DNA from: Xylogone sp. PMI_703
Taxonomy: Eukaryota; Ascomycota; Leotiomycetes
Direction of reading: 5' to 3'
NCBI GenBank assembly: GCA_021399445.1
Contig: JAJTUQ010000007.1
Coordinates: forward strand, 496,001-560,000
Length of the DNA: 64,000 bases
Shown piece by piece: positions 23,835 to 35,417 of this stretch. The notes beneath the pieces were generated by a model. That model made no database searches, was not told the DNA's origin, and saw only the letters and a program-made list of their open reading frames with translations. How positions within the stretch are numbered: the stretch's first letter is position 1; every line of letters begins with the position of its first letter. A program made the translations under genes and the position numbers.

Positions 23835-24345
23835 AGCCAAATTCCTCTACTAGGCAGCGCTATATGGCTATATTAGTCAAATGCCTCTACAAAAACGGTA
23901 ACATCATGAAGCAAATTACTTTTGACGTAGGCATCTAGATCGTTAAATCCATGGCGTTAAACCATGGCGTTAAATACCGGCGTAACGTTAACCCGGAACA
24001 GTTCTTCTGACACCCAAGCTCCTTATCGGTGTTCACCCTTGCGCTAATTCTAGTCTATTAGTCAATCGGCCGAAACTAACTCCGTTCGCACCGACTACAA
24101 ACGGAGATACGGTCAATTACTGAACCGCTACTTCGTATGGAGGTAACTACTGCAAGGTACAAATTCGGGCGGAAATAATAGCGACCAATATAACAATAGA
24201 TTCCAAGCTACATACGAAACGCGAGCATAGATCAGGATAGCTACAAATTTAACACAATCATATCTCCACGCTTTAAGAGTGTGGAAATGGATAGAAGTAA
24301 AACCCGCCCATTCAGTTCTTCTCAATTTGGCTTAAGAGAAATTCC
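23835..24345. other. Intergenic between regulator and oxalate decarboxylase
   Basis: This holds the promoter of the regulator gene. Near 23947-23976 a short direct repeat (ATGGCGTTAAA, two copies) and repeated GTTAA motifs occur. No gene is seen. Confidence 0.5.
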
Positions 24346-25892
24346 TTATGGCTTTGCATCCCCAAGAACAATGTATTGCTTCTCCTTCTTAAACTCAGAC
24401 ACTGTCTCTGATGTAAGATTCAAAGTATCGATTACTATTTGAGATGGTGTCAAGCCAAGCCACTGTCCTACGGAGATATCTGTTCCAGACAATTAGCATT
24501 CACATACAAAATATAAAATTAGTGAAGTGGTTAGTTACCGGAGAAATGGTCAGCCTGCAAAACCTCAATAAAGACAACATCGTCATCTCCTGTATTCTCA
24601 ACGTAATGCGTCATACCCTTCTGGATATATCCAGTGTCTCCAGCATGGTAGTCGAATGTTCGTGCATTACCCTGAGCAGCATAGATACCGATGCGAGCAC
24701 TCCCTGAAACGAAGAAGTTCCATTCGTCGCTCGTTGTGTGCCAATGGATTTCGCGAATTGCACCGGGTTTAACGGTCACTACTGCTGCTGAAAATCCAGA
24801 TGCTGCAGGGAACACTCCCGGGTCAATGATCTTGACTGTTCCACCCGGTGTCTCATGTGTATTACCAGCTTTGGATGCATGGTAGGTGTAGGAATTGTCC
24901 CGTGAGACTATTCCTGCTGAGCCAGTAACGTTTTGTTTTTCTATATCAACCGGAGCTGCTGTTCCTGGGAAGATGAACAGCTCGCCAGGAGGAATATTCT
25001 TGAATGCAGACTCGGGCACCTGGAGATCTTTTGATAGGACAGCCAACTGGAGTTGAATCAGTCTCAGCCTTTGTTTATATAAATGCAATAGAGTAACTCA
25101 CAGGGTTGAAGGCAAACACTTCTGATGCAAGGAACGTGTTATCCTCGGAGAAACTGCCATCATCGAAGACGAGAAGGAACTCGACACCGCCCTCAAGAGC
25201 TTGAAGAGAATGGGGAACACCGCTAATTCATATTAACCACTAATTCCGAAAAGGAGCCGACTTTTCACTTACGATGGGAAGAACCACACGTCGCCAGCTT
25301 CAAGGTCATCTACAAATGTCTCCCCATTTTCATTCACAGCCTGTACTCTTACGGTTCCGTTCAGAACGTAGGACCACTCAGCTGCTTTGTGCCAGTGGAG
25401 CTCTCTATATGCTCCAGGCTCCAATCTCATATCAACCCCTGCCATTTCTGTGGCAGCTGGGATGTTATCGAGATTCTGCTGTCTGGACCATCCAGCTCGG
25501 TTTAGTCCCAGCTTCATGTGAGAAAGACCCATTGGCCATTGAGCGTTGTCAACACTACCATGGTCAGTTCCGGGTGGAGCTAATTTGTCTGGGTTCAAGA
25601 GGTCATATGCTTCAGTTCGTGGTCCAGGGTCAGTGCCGCCTTTGGTACCGCGAATTGGCTGAGGATTCTTGACGTCACTGAAGTCCAAAGGGGCACCAAT
25701 CTTAGCATTGTCCGTCTGCCCGGGGGCAAAGGTATAGTCTATCTTGTCCGTATCCTGATTGTTCAATTTATTGCCTGGATTGTATCCCAAGAGCGAGGGC
25801 TGTGAAGGGTCTGTCGGCGTTCCTGCAGGAGCTGCAGCAGCCAATTGCTGAAGCAACAGGACCAAGAGACCGCCTAAGCGTACTGGAGCCAT
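24346..25892 (-). CDS. Oxalate decarboxylase, secreted bicupin
   Basis: Four exons: 25892-25273, 25222-25102, 25046-24539 and 24479-24346, exactly 461 codons. The product is a bicupin that converts oxalate to formate and CO2 using manganese. A signal peptide (VRLGGLLVLLLQQLAAAAPA) starts it. Each cupin has its metal-binding His-x-His-x(3-4)-Glu: RELHWHKAAEWSY in the first and REIHWHTTSDEWNFF in the second, with later His residues (GVPHSLQ and GMTHYVEN). Length and layout match fungal OxdC family members. The second site has one extra residue between the His pair and Glu (HWHTTSDE), as in the family. The lid region that decides decarboxylase versus oxidase was not resolved. Such enzymes limit damage from the fungus's own oxalate or use oxalate from outside. 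Confidence 0.92.
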
Positions 25893-27223
25893 TGCAAAGA
25901 GTTGAGAAGGCTTTGAGATAATGTTATTGGAGCTGAAGGAAGAGCGATGAGAGCTGACTCAAAACTCGATTGAGGAGCTACTGCCTGTGTTATATACTCC
26001 AATGGCATTCCCACCTTCCATAATCGGCTCCTAGCTATATTCTCATCCAAATATAAACACGCACAAAACGTGGAGGAAATTCGGGAAGAAGATTGACATC
26101 ATGGTAATAGAGACCACTTGCCCAAAGTGCTCAGTCCGAGATTACTTAGAGTGCAGCTCCAGGGTAGGTGCTGAGGGAATTCCTGGACCCCCGGTGCATA
26201 ATAAATTGTTCATCCAAACATAACTGAGCTTCATAAGCTAAACACAACCCTCCTCCTCACCGTCGGTTTACACAAAATATTAAAAGGAGGATATTTCGGA
26301 GGAAGTTCGGTGATGTACACCAGTCCATCGCCAGTATAACTCGGGATGCAAGCATCCCTTCTGCACACTGCGGGGTAACATCAGGGGCGCAAGCTATTCT
26401 TGCATGCGCTAGGATGATGCAAAAAGAATAAAACAGGGCAATCGATGAAAATAATGGAGTTGCGTCCAATTATGCGGATGTCCGAGGCACAAGATGATCT
26501 CCAGGAGAGCTTAAGACGAGCTCGCAGTGCAGCTCCGGCACAAAACCACTGCTATAGTTGCAAGGAGATCAAATGTCAGGACCTAAAGAATACCCGCCGA
26601 ACTGCTGCAAGATATCACCATTTGCTTCTATAAATAATGGCGCAGGTCCACGGCGCGTGCAGTACGATCCTAGGATGTTGATGGGGTTGCTTTTGACATG
26701 TCGCGACGATGCTGCATGGGTGCTCTAGAGCCAGGGGCAAGAGGGCCAGAGGGCCGAGAAGGCCTAATGCTACCCCGCAGCTTGGCTGAGCTCCACTACC
26801 GGGGGAATAAGCATTGTCCGGCCACTGCACCGTCGCTTGGTAGGCGCCGTTCTGGCTGAATACCCGGACCCTCCGCTGAAGCACAGCATGGGATTGTCAC
26901 AGTCACAGTCACTACCAGCGCGACGCAGCATACTGGTGTGGGGATACAGCAGTGAGTGACGTTGCACTTCCATTGCTTGATTCTGCTTGGCTCTCTTGTC
27001 GGAAAATCTTCTTCTCGCAAGGGCCGATTTGGCCAGCCTTTGCCCTACTTCGGTGGTTTCACCGAACTTGCGGATAAAGCCGTAGGTGATCACGGGGGAC
27101 CATTGTACGCAAGCTCGCCATTCCAGACGAATATTTGAGATCCTTAATTAGAAACGGTACTCTCACGCGCCAAGATGCTGCGGAGCTCTGATGGACTTGG
27201 TCGATCTCTACACAGTCTTGCAA
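25893..27223. other. Promoter region plus GC-rich segment with gene-like fragments
   Basis: The part next to 25893 is the oxalate decarboxylase promoter. From about 26500 to 27120 the DNA is distinctly GC-richer. On the minus strand 27140-26960 reads without stop as coding-like sequence (EWRACVQWSPVITYGFIRKF). A different frame near 26880-26700 contains VRVFSQNGAYQATVQWPDN and then a hydrophobic GLLGPLALLPLAL stretch. The two cannot be joined into a clean gene, so this may be a decayed gene. Confidence 0.4.
25990..25996 (-). promoter_or_regulatory. TATA-like element of the oxalate decarboxylase gene
   Basis: TATATAA on the minus strand, about 100 bp before ATG 25892, fits a fungal core promoter of an inducible gene. 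Assignment is by position and sequence. Confidence 0.5.
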
Positions 27224-28760
27224 TCATGCTAGGAAACCCGTCTGAAGCATCCTCACTCTCAGCTGCGTTAATTCTTCCTGCATATGACTGGCTCTGGCTC
27301 TCACCGTCTCCGCTGTCAATTGAGAAAGTTGCATGGTAAACTGCTTGTTCCTAAATGCGCGGTCCTTGCTGCCTTCTGAAAGTTGCTCCGCGGTGATTTG
27401 CTTGGCCAGGTTGCCAGCATGGGTGTTGAGTTGCGATGCTAGGTGAATGAGCAGCAGCATTTGCATTGGGACAGCAGCCTCTTGAGGTGGCACGTAGGTG
27501 CCAATGCGAAGCTCTGGCATCGATGCGCCGACACCTTCAGGAGCACTATGGCATTTACTCCCGCCAATAATACATTTTTCCACATGCTGAAACAACTGTT
27601 CATATATTTCGATAAGACGAAGATGGCAGGAGAGAATCAGAAGAATAGCAGAATGGTCAATTGGGGGTTTCTGTGAGTGGGAATGGCTCTGTGAGTCTGG
27701 TAATCCTTTTGCCGTTGGCTTCTCAAAACCACTTCCCATTCCGCTAAATTCTTGTCTACTAATGTCAAGTGTCCGGCTCGGATCAGGTTGCTTGATCTTC
27801 ACGAACTTGCTCATAAATTTAGGATATATATCGACCAGGGTTTGCGTGAGTCTGAAAGTCTCATCCACTGAATATGGATAAAGTTTGTATATCTCTTCAT
27901 CCAGCATGGGAGACTCATGGATTGATTGTGGTGGAATCGTTGCCTCGTGCTCATAAAGATTTATACTAAGGTTAGATAATTGGTGAATACAACTATCTAT
28001 TGGAGACGTTGAACTTGAGCTGCTAGATTCTAAGGAGACGGACTTCTGTCTTCCTTCGGCTGAGCTGATGTACCCTTCAGATCTGTTGCTTATTGAATAA
28101 GATGTTGGATGTGGCGACTGCATGAAGGAAGGGACAGCTGGGAAATTGAAATCAAAAGCCTCATTCGAGTTGCTCGTAGGGTTGCTCGTAGAGTTGAGTA
28201 GTGTAAGGTCTGGTGCAATGCCAGGGATGTTCTCAAGGAGCTTATCAGAATTGCCATTGACCACGAAGTCGTTGAAGCTACTATCGAATTCCAAATTGTG
28301 GAGATATGAGAAATCATTCGACATCCACCCAAAATCTATATTGTCGAAACTTAACTCCCTTCTAGATGACAGGTCACTGAGTGATCGTTGAACTTCTAGT
28401 TTATAGATGTCAGCCACTTCTGTATTCCTAATATTCTACAAGCATATATCAAGTACCTGGTATAGGAGATTGTGAATCCCGCTTCCTCTTATGACCGACG
28501 CTACTAGAAATACGCCCACTGACACTCGTCTCGCTTTCAGAGCTCTGGTTTGAATGAGCTACATGCGTTAAAACACTCTTGCTGAGGTCAGGCGGCTCTA
28601 CCTGGTCTGGTTTCTGTCGGAAGGGGCTGAAGTGGCATGTTGCACGGGCTTTGATGCATCTATCGCATATTTCCGAATTATGAGTTTTTGTACATCGTAA
28701 CTTCTGGGAATGACACCTATCACAGGCGGCTCGTCGTCGAATGTTATCCTTCGACGCCAT
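27224..28760 (-). CDS. Zn2Cys6 transcription factor, AflR-like type
   Basis: Two exons, 28760-28457 and 28419-27224, joined across a 37 nt intron, exactly 500 codons. The zinc cluster is at residues 13-42 (CDRCHSQKLRC-x8-CDRC-x6-C), very near the N-terminus, followed by KRKR basic residues. The C-terminal half has the pattern of the aflatoxin-regulatory-protein family: SAILLILSCHLRLIEIYEQL, a Cys-containing loop, and LRIGTYVPPQEAAVPMQMLL. Such regulators often control secondary-metabolite clusters, but no such cluster is visible here. The nearest target candidate is the oxalate decarboxylase, about 1.3 kb downstream on the same strand. The start is the ATG before ASKDN; no ATG lies upstream in frame. 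Confidence 0.85.
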
Positions 28761-29685
28761 AGTGGTGTTCGAGATGGCACTGTAGCTTGCGGAGGAGTCC
28801 CCTAAACCGGCCAAGCACGTCGCAATAGAGGTGGCAATTTTGTCATCCAATCAGCTTTTCGTCGTATTATTGTAGAGAGAATATTTCCTCGATCATGTCC
28901 CCTCATTGAGGAGCAACAGAGTTGATTAGCATGTGTCGCTTCGAGAGGTGCTATTCGTTTATGGGGGCTCGCGCTAACTGTGCTGAGTACAGTAGCCTTG
29001 CCTTTGAGCCTTCCTACGCGTTCAGTGACAGCCTAGAATAATTGGCATGTGCTGTGCCTCACAAAGAAAGTAGCCTCTTATCGCACTTTTAACTATTGGA
29101 TATGGCGATATATCTTTTACAAACTTCTATAAACGTCTCTTTTTGCGCGTGTCTGAAAGATAATGCTCTTAATTTTTTTAAATTTTTTTGATACATTTTA
29201 AAGCTACTTTCATGCGCTACTATTGTCACCACTTTATGATCTCGACAGCGAACCTGGTGATAACCGTTATCAAATAAATGCCCCAAAAAGATAAACAGTG
29301 TTATAGGATTAAACTAAATCCACTGCACGCCTCTCAACAGACTTTCGAGATTATAAAATACGTGCGAGATTTCTGGCACATGTAATTCTTTTTGTCCGGT
29401 CTAACTTTGGCCTCCTATATCGCAGTTAATCAGACTTATCTGACAGCTATCAAACCTCCACTATATCAAACTAAATGCATCGTGCACCACTATGATTGGT
29501 AGCCTTGCTATGCAGGTGCGTGGACAACAACGGAGTGGTGCCGTAGCAATGCGGTTGTATTGCTCCACTCTTTAGCTTTAGAGCCACAACCTTAGATAAC
29601 CTCAAAGATACCCCAGAAAAAGTTCACAAAAACATCCAAGTACCGTGACGGGAGATCATGAAGAAACATTCAAATCGAACATGAC
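28761..29685. other. Divergent promoter region
   Basis: AT-rich DNA between the minus-strand regulator and the plus-strand HeLo-like/pseudokinase gene, with runs of T near 29170-29195. A short minus-strand open stretch at 29089-29286 has no domain. No gene is seen. Confidence 0.5.
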
Positions 29686-31751
29686 ATGGCTGAAGATTTA
29701 GGCGTCGTGACTGGAGTATTAGGCCTTCTGCCTCTCTGTCGCGGTGGGGCATACTCCAAAAGCTGCCCAACGATACTGAGCGGAAACTGACATTCGGACA
29801 GATGGCTTCGTGATGATTAAGGAAATCTTCGAGAGCAACGGAAGCTTGGATTTGGTCGTCGGCAGAATAGAGCTGCAGTGTGACGTGAGCTTATTGTACG
29901 ATTTTCCAACAGCATAGGCTAATAATTCTCCTTTTAGCGGTACGACGAATGGAGAGAGATCTGGCTCGGGAGCACAGGGGAGAAGGACATCAGGTTTGAA
30001 CAGTATGCAAAAGATGACCCTGAATCAGCCGAGAAGGTACTTCGACAACTAGCACTGCTCTCTCACGCCCTGTTTGATGTACAAGCTTTGGAGGAGCAAT
30101 ACGGGATCAAGCTGGGCGATCGGTCATATCGAGTGAGTCGCTCGTTCGACACTTACTATGGAAATTCTAGGCAACTTATAGAGGCTCCGAAACATGCCCA
30201 AGAGGCAAAGGACCTCTCTCACTTCAAACTCAAGATCAGTGGTGGACAGGAGCTTACACCGGAGATTCAAGCCACCTTCATAGATCGATGTAGGATTAAC
30301 ATGTTCTTCATCAGGAAATCTAAGTTTGTATTTAAAAAAGGAGAAGTTCAAGCCTCAAAGCTGATCGATCTCCTCAAGGAGTACACCGAAACTCTCCGCA
30401 GCTATGGACCTCAATTTGAGCTTACAAAGATGATTAAATCGGGGTTTGATCACTTAAAGAACCTAGAGAAAGATGCGCTAGAGCGTCTAGCAGAGGCGGC
30501 TGCCTTTGAGGCCAACCAGTCCCCTTTAGGAAATACGCCGAAAGGGCGATATAATGAACTGGCTATTGCAGCTAGCTTTGGCACAGTTGTCCGTTTTGAG
30601 AGACAGCACACCATATACAAGTTTACTATGAATGATTTCCGCATTGAGCATTCCTACCAACTCTCTTCCTCTGAATTATCCACTATGGCTCTCCTCTTCG
30701 ACTATCCTGTCAAGAAGGAAAACCGAGTCGTGCTCATCGAATGGGTAGAGAATCTAGATAGAGAGAACGAAAGAGAAACGGGTACAAAAGCACTTATGCT
30801 TGCGGCCCCAAAACCCCCACAATTGCTTCTCCCTACGTGCTATGGCATGGTTGACGACCCTGATAATGGGAGGCTCGGGCTGGTTCTAGCACCTCCGGAG
30901 CATATCAGATCTCATCTGCCTCAAATATTAACTGCAGGGGCCATTTCTAGGAAACGAATGCCGATATCCTTGAAGGAGTTGTTGGAGAAAAGACACCCTT
31001 CATATGTAGAGAGACTGGAGCTTGGAGTTCGATTTCAACTAGCCAAAAAGTTCATTGATGCCATTCGCATGATGCACTGTGTTGGCTGGGTCCACAAGTA
31101 TTTTGAAACTTCACTCTTGGTTCAGGTCAGTATCTGACAACGTATTGTAGGAATATCTCCTCGGAAAACATTATCTTCTTTGCGGCTCGTCACATGTCAA
31201 CCCATGGAGTAATGGGGCCAGACCCAAATTCTCCCCAGCAGATTGGATTTGATGAGCCACTGTTCGTAGGTATTGGTGATCCTCGACTTGACGATACATT
31301 AGGGGAACCACACACCTATTATCTTACTAGAGGAGATGAAATCCCTACTCCTGATTTGGACTACTACCATCACCCAGACAGAAGGGCAGACCCCTTGATG
31401 AGATACTCTCGATCCCATGATATATATAGTATTGGCGTTGTTTTACTGGAAATCGGAATCTGGAGACCTCTGGAAGAAGTTGCTTATGTCCAGAGTGAAG
31501 ATTTCTTGGACACCCAGAAACAGTTTCAGAAGCTAGCTTTGAAGCTTGACGGGTACGTTATATCATTTAACAACCTAGACTGCATGACACTTGACTGACC
31601 AATCGTGCCTAGTATAACCGGTTCTATCTATGGAAATGTGGTGCGACGATGTTTGGCAATTAATACCCGTGAGAGAACAGAAGCTCAAATCAAAGATCTA
31701 TCGAGGTTCTGTGCCGAGATTTCTGCTAGTTTGGATAGATGCATTGCATGA
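29686..31751 (+). CDS. HeLo-like N-terminal domain fused to a pseudokinase domain
   Basis: Five exons: 29686-29743, 29802-29884, 29938-31097, 31151-31552 and 31613-31751, exactly 614 codons. The N-terminus (MAEDLGVVTGVLGLLPLCRD) is a short hydrophobic segment followed by a helical region, as in HeLo/HET-S-like prion-inhibition domains of fungal cell-death proteins. A kinase-like C-terminal half follows. GWVHKNISSENIIFF stands at the catalytic loop but has Lys where catalytic Asp should be, and no DFG is seen. SHDIYSIGVVLLEIG matches the structural helix-F motif. It is therefore probably an inactive kinase, as in the fungal DUF7580-type family. A role in self/non-self recognition or regulated cell death is inference from architecture. 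No NACHT or repeat domain is encoded nearby. Confidence 0.75.
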
Positions 31752-31815
31752 GAGATACTATTAAGTTTCCAACTTCTTCAATATATCCTCTATATGTCGA
31801 CCGAACCCTATTATT

Positions 31816-32999
31816 TCACGCTGCAAGAAAATCTAGAGCCAATTTGTTGAACTTTTCGGGATCCTCCCAGTAACACCAGTGGCCACCCCAATCCACAACT
31901 ACTCCTGTTGCCGTGACTTCACCTCCTTCCTTAGTATTTACGAAATCTACAACAGTCATTGGTCCAGCGGCAGGAAAACATCCACTTCTACTGCTGGCCA
32001 CCACTAAAACTTTAGTCTCACTTCGACTAGTCCCTCCAAAATTGGCCGCAATGCTTTCCCTCCAATCCAAACTCGTATGGTCCGCCATTAACTTCCCGAA
32101 CCACTCCTGACTGCCTTTCATAGCTATAGAGAGGAAGAATTTCTCGTCCTGAGCCTTATCAAGGTCCGATACTTTATCTGTTGGAAGTGGGTGTGATCGA
32201 TATGCTAGGCAGCTCGCTATGGTGCCTTTGTGAGCCAGCTCCGGAGCAAGTGTCAATGTTGTCTGTAGTGCTGCAACTGCAGCTGCATTGTTCATGCCTC
32301 GGTTGCAGAATCTAGAGTCCCAGCCATCTAGCGTGCTATTTTGTAAAGGTGATTGATCAACGAATACCATGTGCGAAAAATCTTCCGTTGTGAAGAGCTC
32401 AGCGTAACACCTGCGGCAAGAGTTACTTCAAAATGCAGCTGCATGTTACATGACTCGCAGCTCAGATTAAGTTTATAGAATATTCCCCTGAGCAAACTAC
32501 ACAAGTACGAGAATAGTATTTCAAGGGAAGATAAAAATAAAGTTCAAATAAAGAAATGGAGTTCTCCATATATGGAGGAACGTGTGAGCTTAGCTTACCA
32601 TAATATTGAGCACCCTAAGCTACCACCAATGGCTCTGACACGTCTCCTTATTCCCAGGTGTACAATCAACTCTTTCAGATCCATAGCGAGTCTCGATACA
32701 TGGAATCCATGCTTGGTATGCTGGCTACTCCCATGGCATCTCAGATCAAACGCGATGACTCGAAAATGCAACTCAAGATCTGGTATATTCTTGGTCCACA
32801 CTTCATGTGAGCCAGTAAATCCATGAATCTGAGGTTTAGTTAGAATAGAAGAGATGTAGTGAGAGCTTGGGGTGCTAAATTGAGCTTATGAGTGAGCTAG
32901 GTGGGGTATTATACATACCAGGATAAGTGGCGGAGAGGATTTGCTCCCTCTGTCGATGTATGCGATCCTCGTATTATCACTCGTTGTGAATTCAAGCAT
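31816..32999 (-). CDS. Alpha/beta hydrolase
   Basis: Three exons: 32999-32919, 32828-32599 and 32410-31816, exactly 302 codons. It has the alpha/beta hydrolase landmarks: LILIHGFTGSHEVW as oxyanion-hole loop, VIAFDLRCHGSS, the nucleophile elbow GGSLG (Ser in Gly-Gly-Ser-Leu-Gly), and the catalytic His in DWGGHWCYWEDPEKF near the C-terminus. It has no signal peptide, so it is probably cytosolic. The size fits the epoxide hydrolase/haloperoxidase-like superfamily, and the substrate is unknown. The second intron is long for this region (188 nt). Its 3' end is 64 bp from the 3' end of the HeLo-like gene, a tight convergent arrangement. Confidence 0.8.
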
Positions 33000-33252
33000 T
33001 TTAGGCCGATATATTGGGGATACCTCTCAAATATCGCTCTTCCTCGACTGTCACTATGATTAACATAGCATCTTGTACTGGGATAACATCATCTATCTTT
33101 AAGCGAGAGGTAGACTCGGTGGGGAAGGTGAGACTGCTTCTCTAGCAATTAAGAATAGATATTATTCTATGTAAAAGTCTATATTCATTCAAAAATATGC
33201 ACAGGTGAACAGAAAGTCGCTTCACTGAAGTTGAACGATTAAGTATTATATA

Positions 33253-34806
33253 CTAAGAATCCCAAAGTTTTTGTAAATCAGTCGTGAATGCACCAGCAAC
33301 AACAAAGCTTCTTGTTGAGATCTCGCTCAACATCATCAAAATCATCTTCTTCTGCATAGTGGTTCTTGCTCTTGCCCCTGCAACTCTCAAAGGAAAGAAA
33401 AGGAGGACTCTGCTGAGTCTTGTTGTGTGGAGGATTACCTCCGCAAGGTCCAAAATGTTGGTCACGTGGAATTGAATGGCGTCGAAAGATAACGCCGGCG
33501 TAATGATGTGGTTGAACTCCATGTTATAGTCAAAGATGCCAGATAAAAAGATTGATATTGCGTGATAGTATGTAGATGCGAGAAGAGAGCGTTCGTCAGT
33601 GTTGTTGGTGAGGGTTTGTCTGCCCCATAGCTGGAAGCGGAGGTACCACTCATTCAGGTCGGACTGAATACGATGGCCGGCTAGGGCCAAATCAAAAAGA
33701 ATGCTATCGGGAGGAGCTTGTCCTAAATCTAAATACTTTTTCAAAACATTCATTACACTAAACGCATTGTTAGAAGGCATCCCTGCAATGGAAAGGGGGT
33801 AGAATTACTTAAGACTGAGATCTAAGCAGTCTAACATCGAATCAAAAAGGTCTTCTTTGGGATGCCAGTAGGCAACTAGGTCGCCATCCCACATGGTCTT
33901 CATCAAAGAGATCCATGGGGGGCTAGTAAGGAACGTGGGTTCGAGATAGATGAGCGCTCGGCAAATCTCGAATACTCGAACAGTGATGAAGAACAGTCTT
34001 CCTGGCCCGGACAGGTGGGCTGCTGGGCCTCGAGCTTGAAGTATCTTAGATGTACCGTAAAGCATGTGCTTTATCCATCCCTCCCCCGATGCATCATACA
34101 TCAGCTATAGGCTAAAGTAAGCACTACCCCTGAATATATGCACGACATCAGAGGTTGGGAGATTGCGACCACATTTCTGGAAAGAATGGTGCCGACATAC
34201 CTCGAAGATACCCAGAAAGAATGTTGTCCATAAACTCGCATCGCTTTTCAAAAGCTGGCCGCTGGCCATGTCGTCTTTAACAGCAGCAATAGCTGTTCTA
34301 TAAGCTGTCAAAGCTTGAACCATGATGATACCCCTTTTTCGTAATAATGGGAATGAAGACTTGTGACCGAGATCTAAGGCGCCTATGGCGAGCAACGCAT
34401 GATACAAGCTCGGAGAGGATTGAAAGCGGCCTATCGTCTCCAGATCAAGGAGTTCACTCCCAAAATTATTGGTGGTGAGGAAGTCCGAAAAGAAATGCGC
34501 GAGGTATTGCTGAGATATATCAGGCGGCACCTCTCGGCAGATGGCAGACGAGGTAGCATTTGTCTCAGGCCTAGACTCTTGGTGATGCACAAATATCCGA
34601 TCGTTATTTCGCTGAATAACTTGAGATGTGCATTTTAGGCCCTTTTTGAGGCAATACACGCACGGGCGGCCCCCATCGCACTGAAACTGGTAAGCATCGA
34701 ACGCGATCCTCGTGTTCCAGAAAGATTCTAGACGTACCTTGATCTTACGGTGTGCGCAAGCAACGCAACGCGTACGATTTATTCTCTTGTCTAGCGGTCC
34801 AAGCAT
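33253..34806 (-). CDS. Zn2Cys6 transcription factor
   Basis: Four exons: 34806-34738, 34680-34201, 34104-33816 and 33782-33253, exactly 456 codons. The first intron lies inside the zinc cluster. Splicing gives C14-x2-C17-x6-C24-x5-C30-x2-C33-x6-C40, a perfect spacing that confirms the acceptor choice. The rest matches the fungal transcription-factor domain 2 type (SPSLYHALLAIGALDLG, GTSKILQARGP, FFITVRVFEICRALIY). The third intron is only 33 nt with a weak donor (GTCTTA). Without it the gene is broken, so either a very short intron or a lesion is present. It is a nuclear regulator. The hydrolase downstream on the same strand, about 250 bp away, is its nearest possible target. Confidence 0.75.
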
Positions 34807-35417
34807 ATTGCTTCATGCAGAATCTAGAATAAGATGCTCACATTGGCTTGCAGTAATCCGTGTCGACTAAGCTATCACTGTAAGGAACGTATCATCATGC
34901 CCAACTTGAATCCTAGGTATCAAGAAGATTTGGAGAAAAATGTATAACATATATCGGGGAAAGATATCCCTACGTAACAGACATTCAACCCCAACATTCG
35001 TGCCTTTATATCCAATGGTTCAGCCCTTAATTCAAGCAAGAGACCACGGTAGACCCTATATTTAAGGCACTAATGCGCATTTGAGACAATGCCGGCACTA
35101 AATACTAGTCCGAATCTAGAAGCAATCGAACGCGCCTTAGCTTCTTTCAACAACCTCGCCTCATAAAGGTTATCTGAAGAGAATCAACTCCGGTATGGCA
35201 TCGCCTTACCGTGGCAGTCACCGAATAATATGACGAATGTAATCCATGTGGTCAAGTTAGGCATCCAAATAAACTAGATGAAAGATGGACACAGCCTCAA
35301 TATGTCCCGTCTAGAAGTAAGTATAAGTAAGGCTGAGCTGGTTTCTTGTCAGTAGAAAACATCAGATTTCATTTTCAATATACTCAAGTTTATAAAATTG
35401 TTCAACAATTAACCAAC
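34807..35417. other. Divergent promoter region
   Basis: AT-rich DNA between the regulator (minus) and the PAF-acetylhydrolase-like gene (plus), with no coding signal. A shared bidirectional promoter is possible. Confidence 0.5.
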
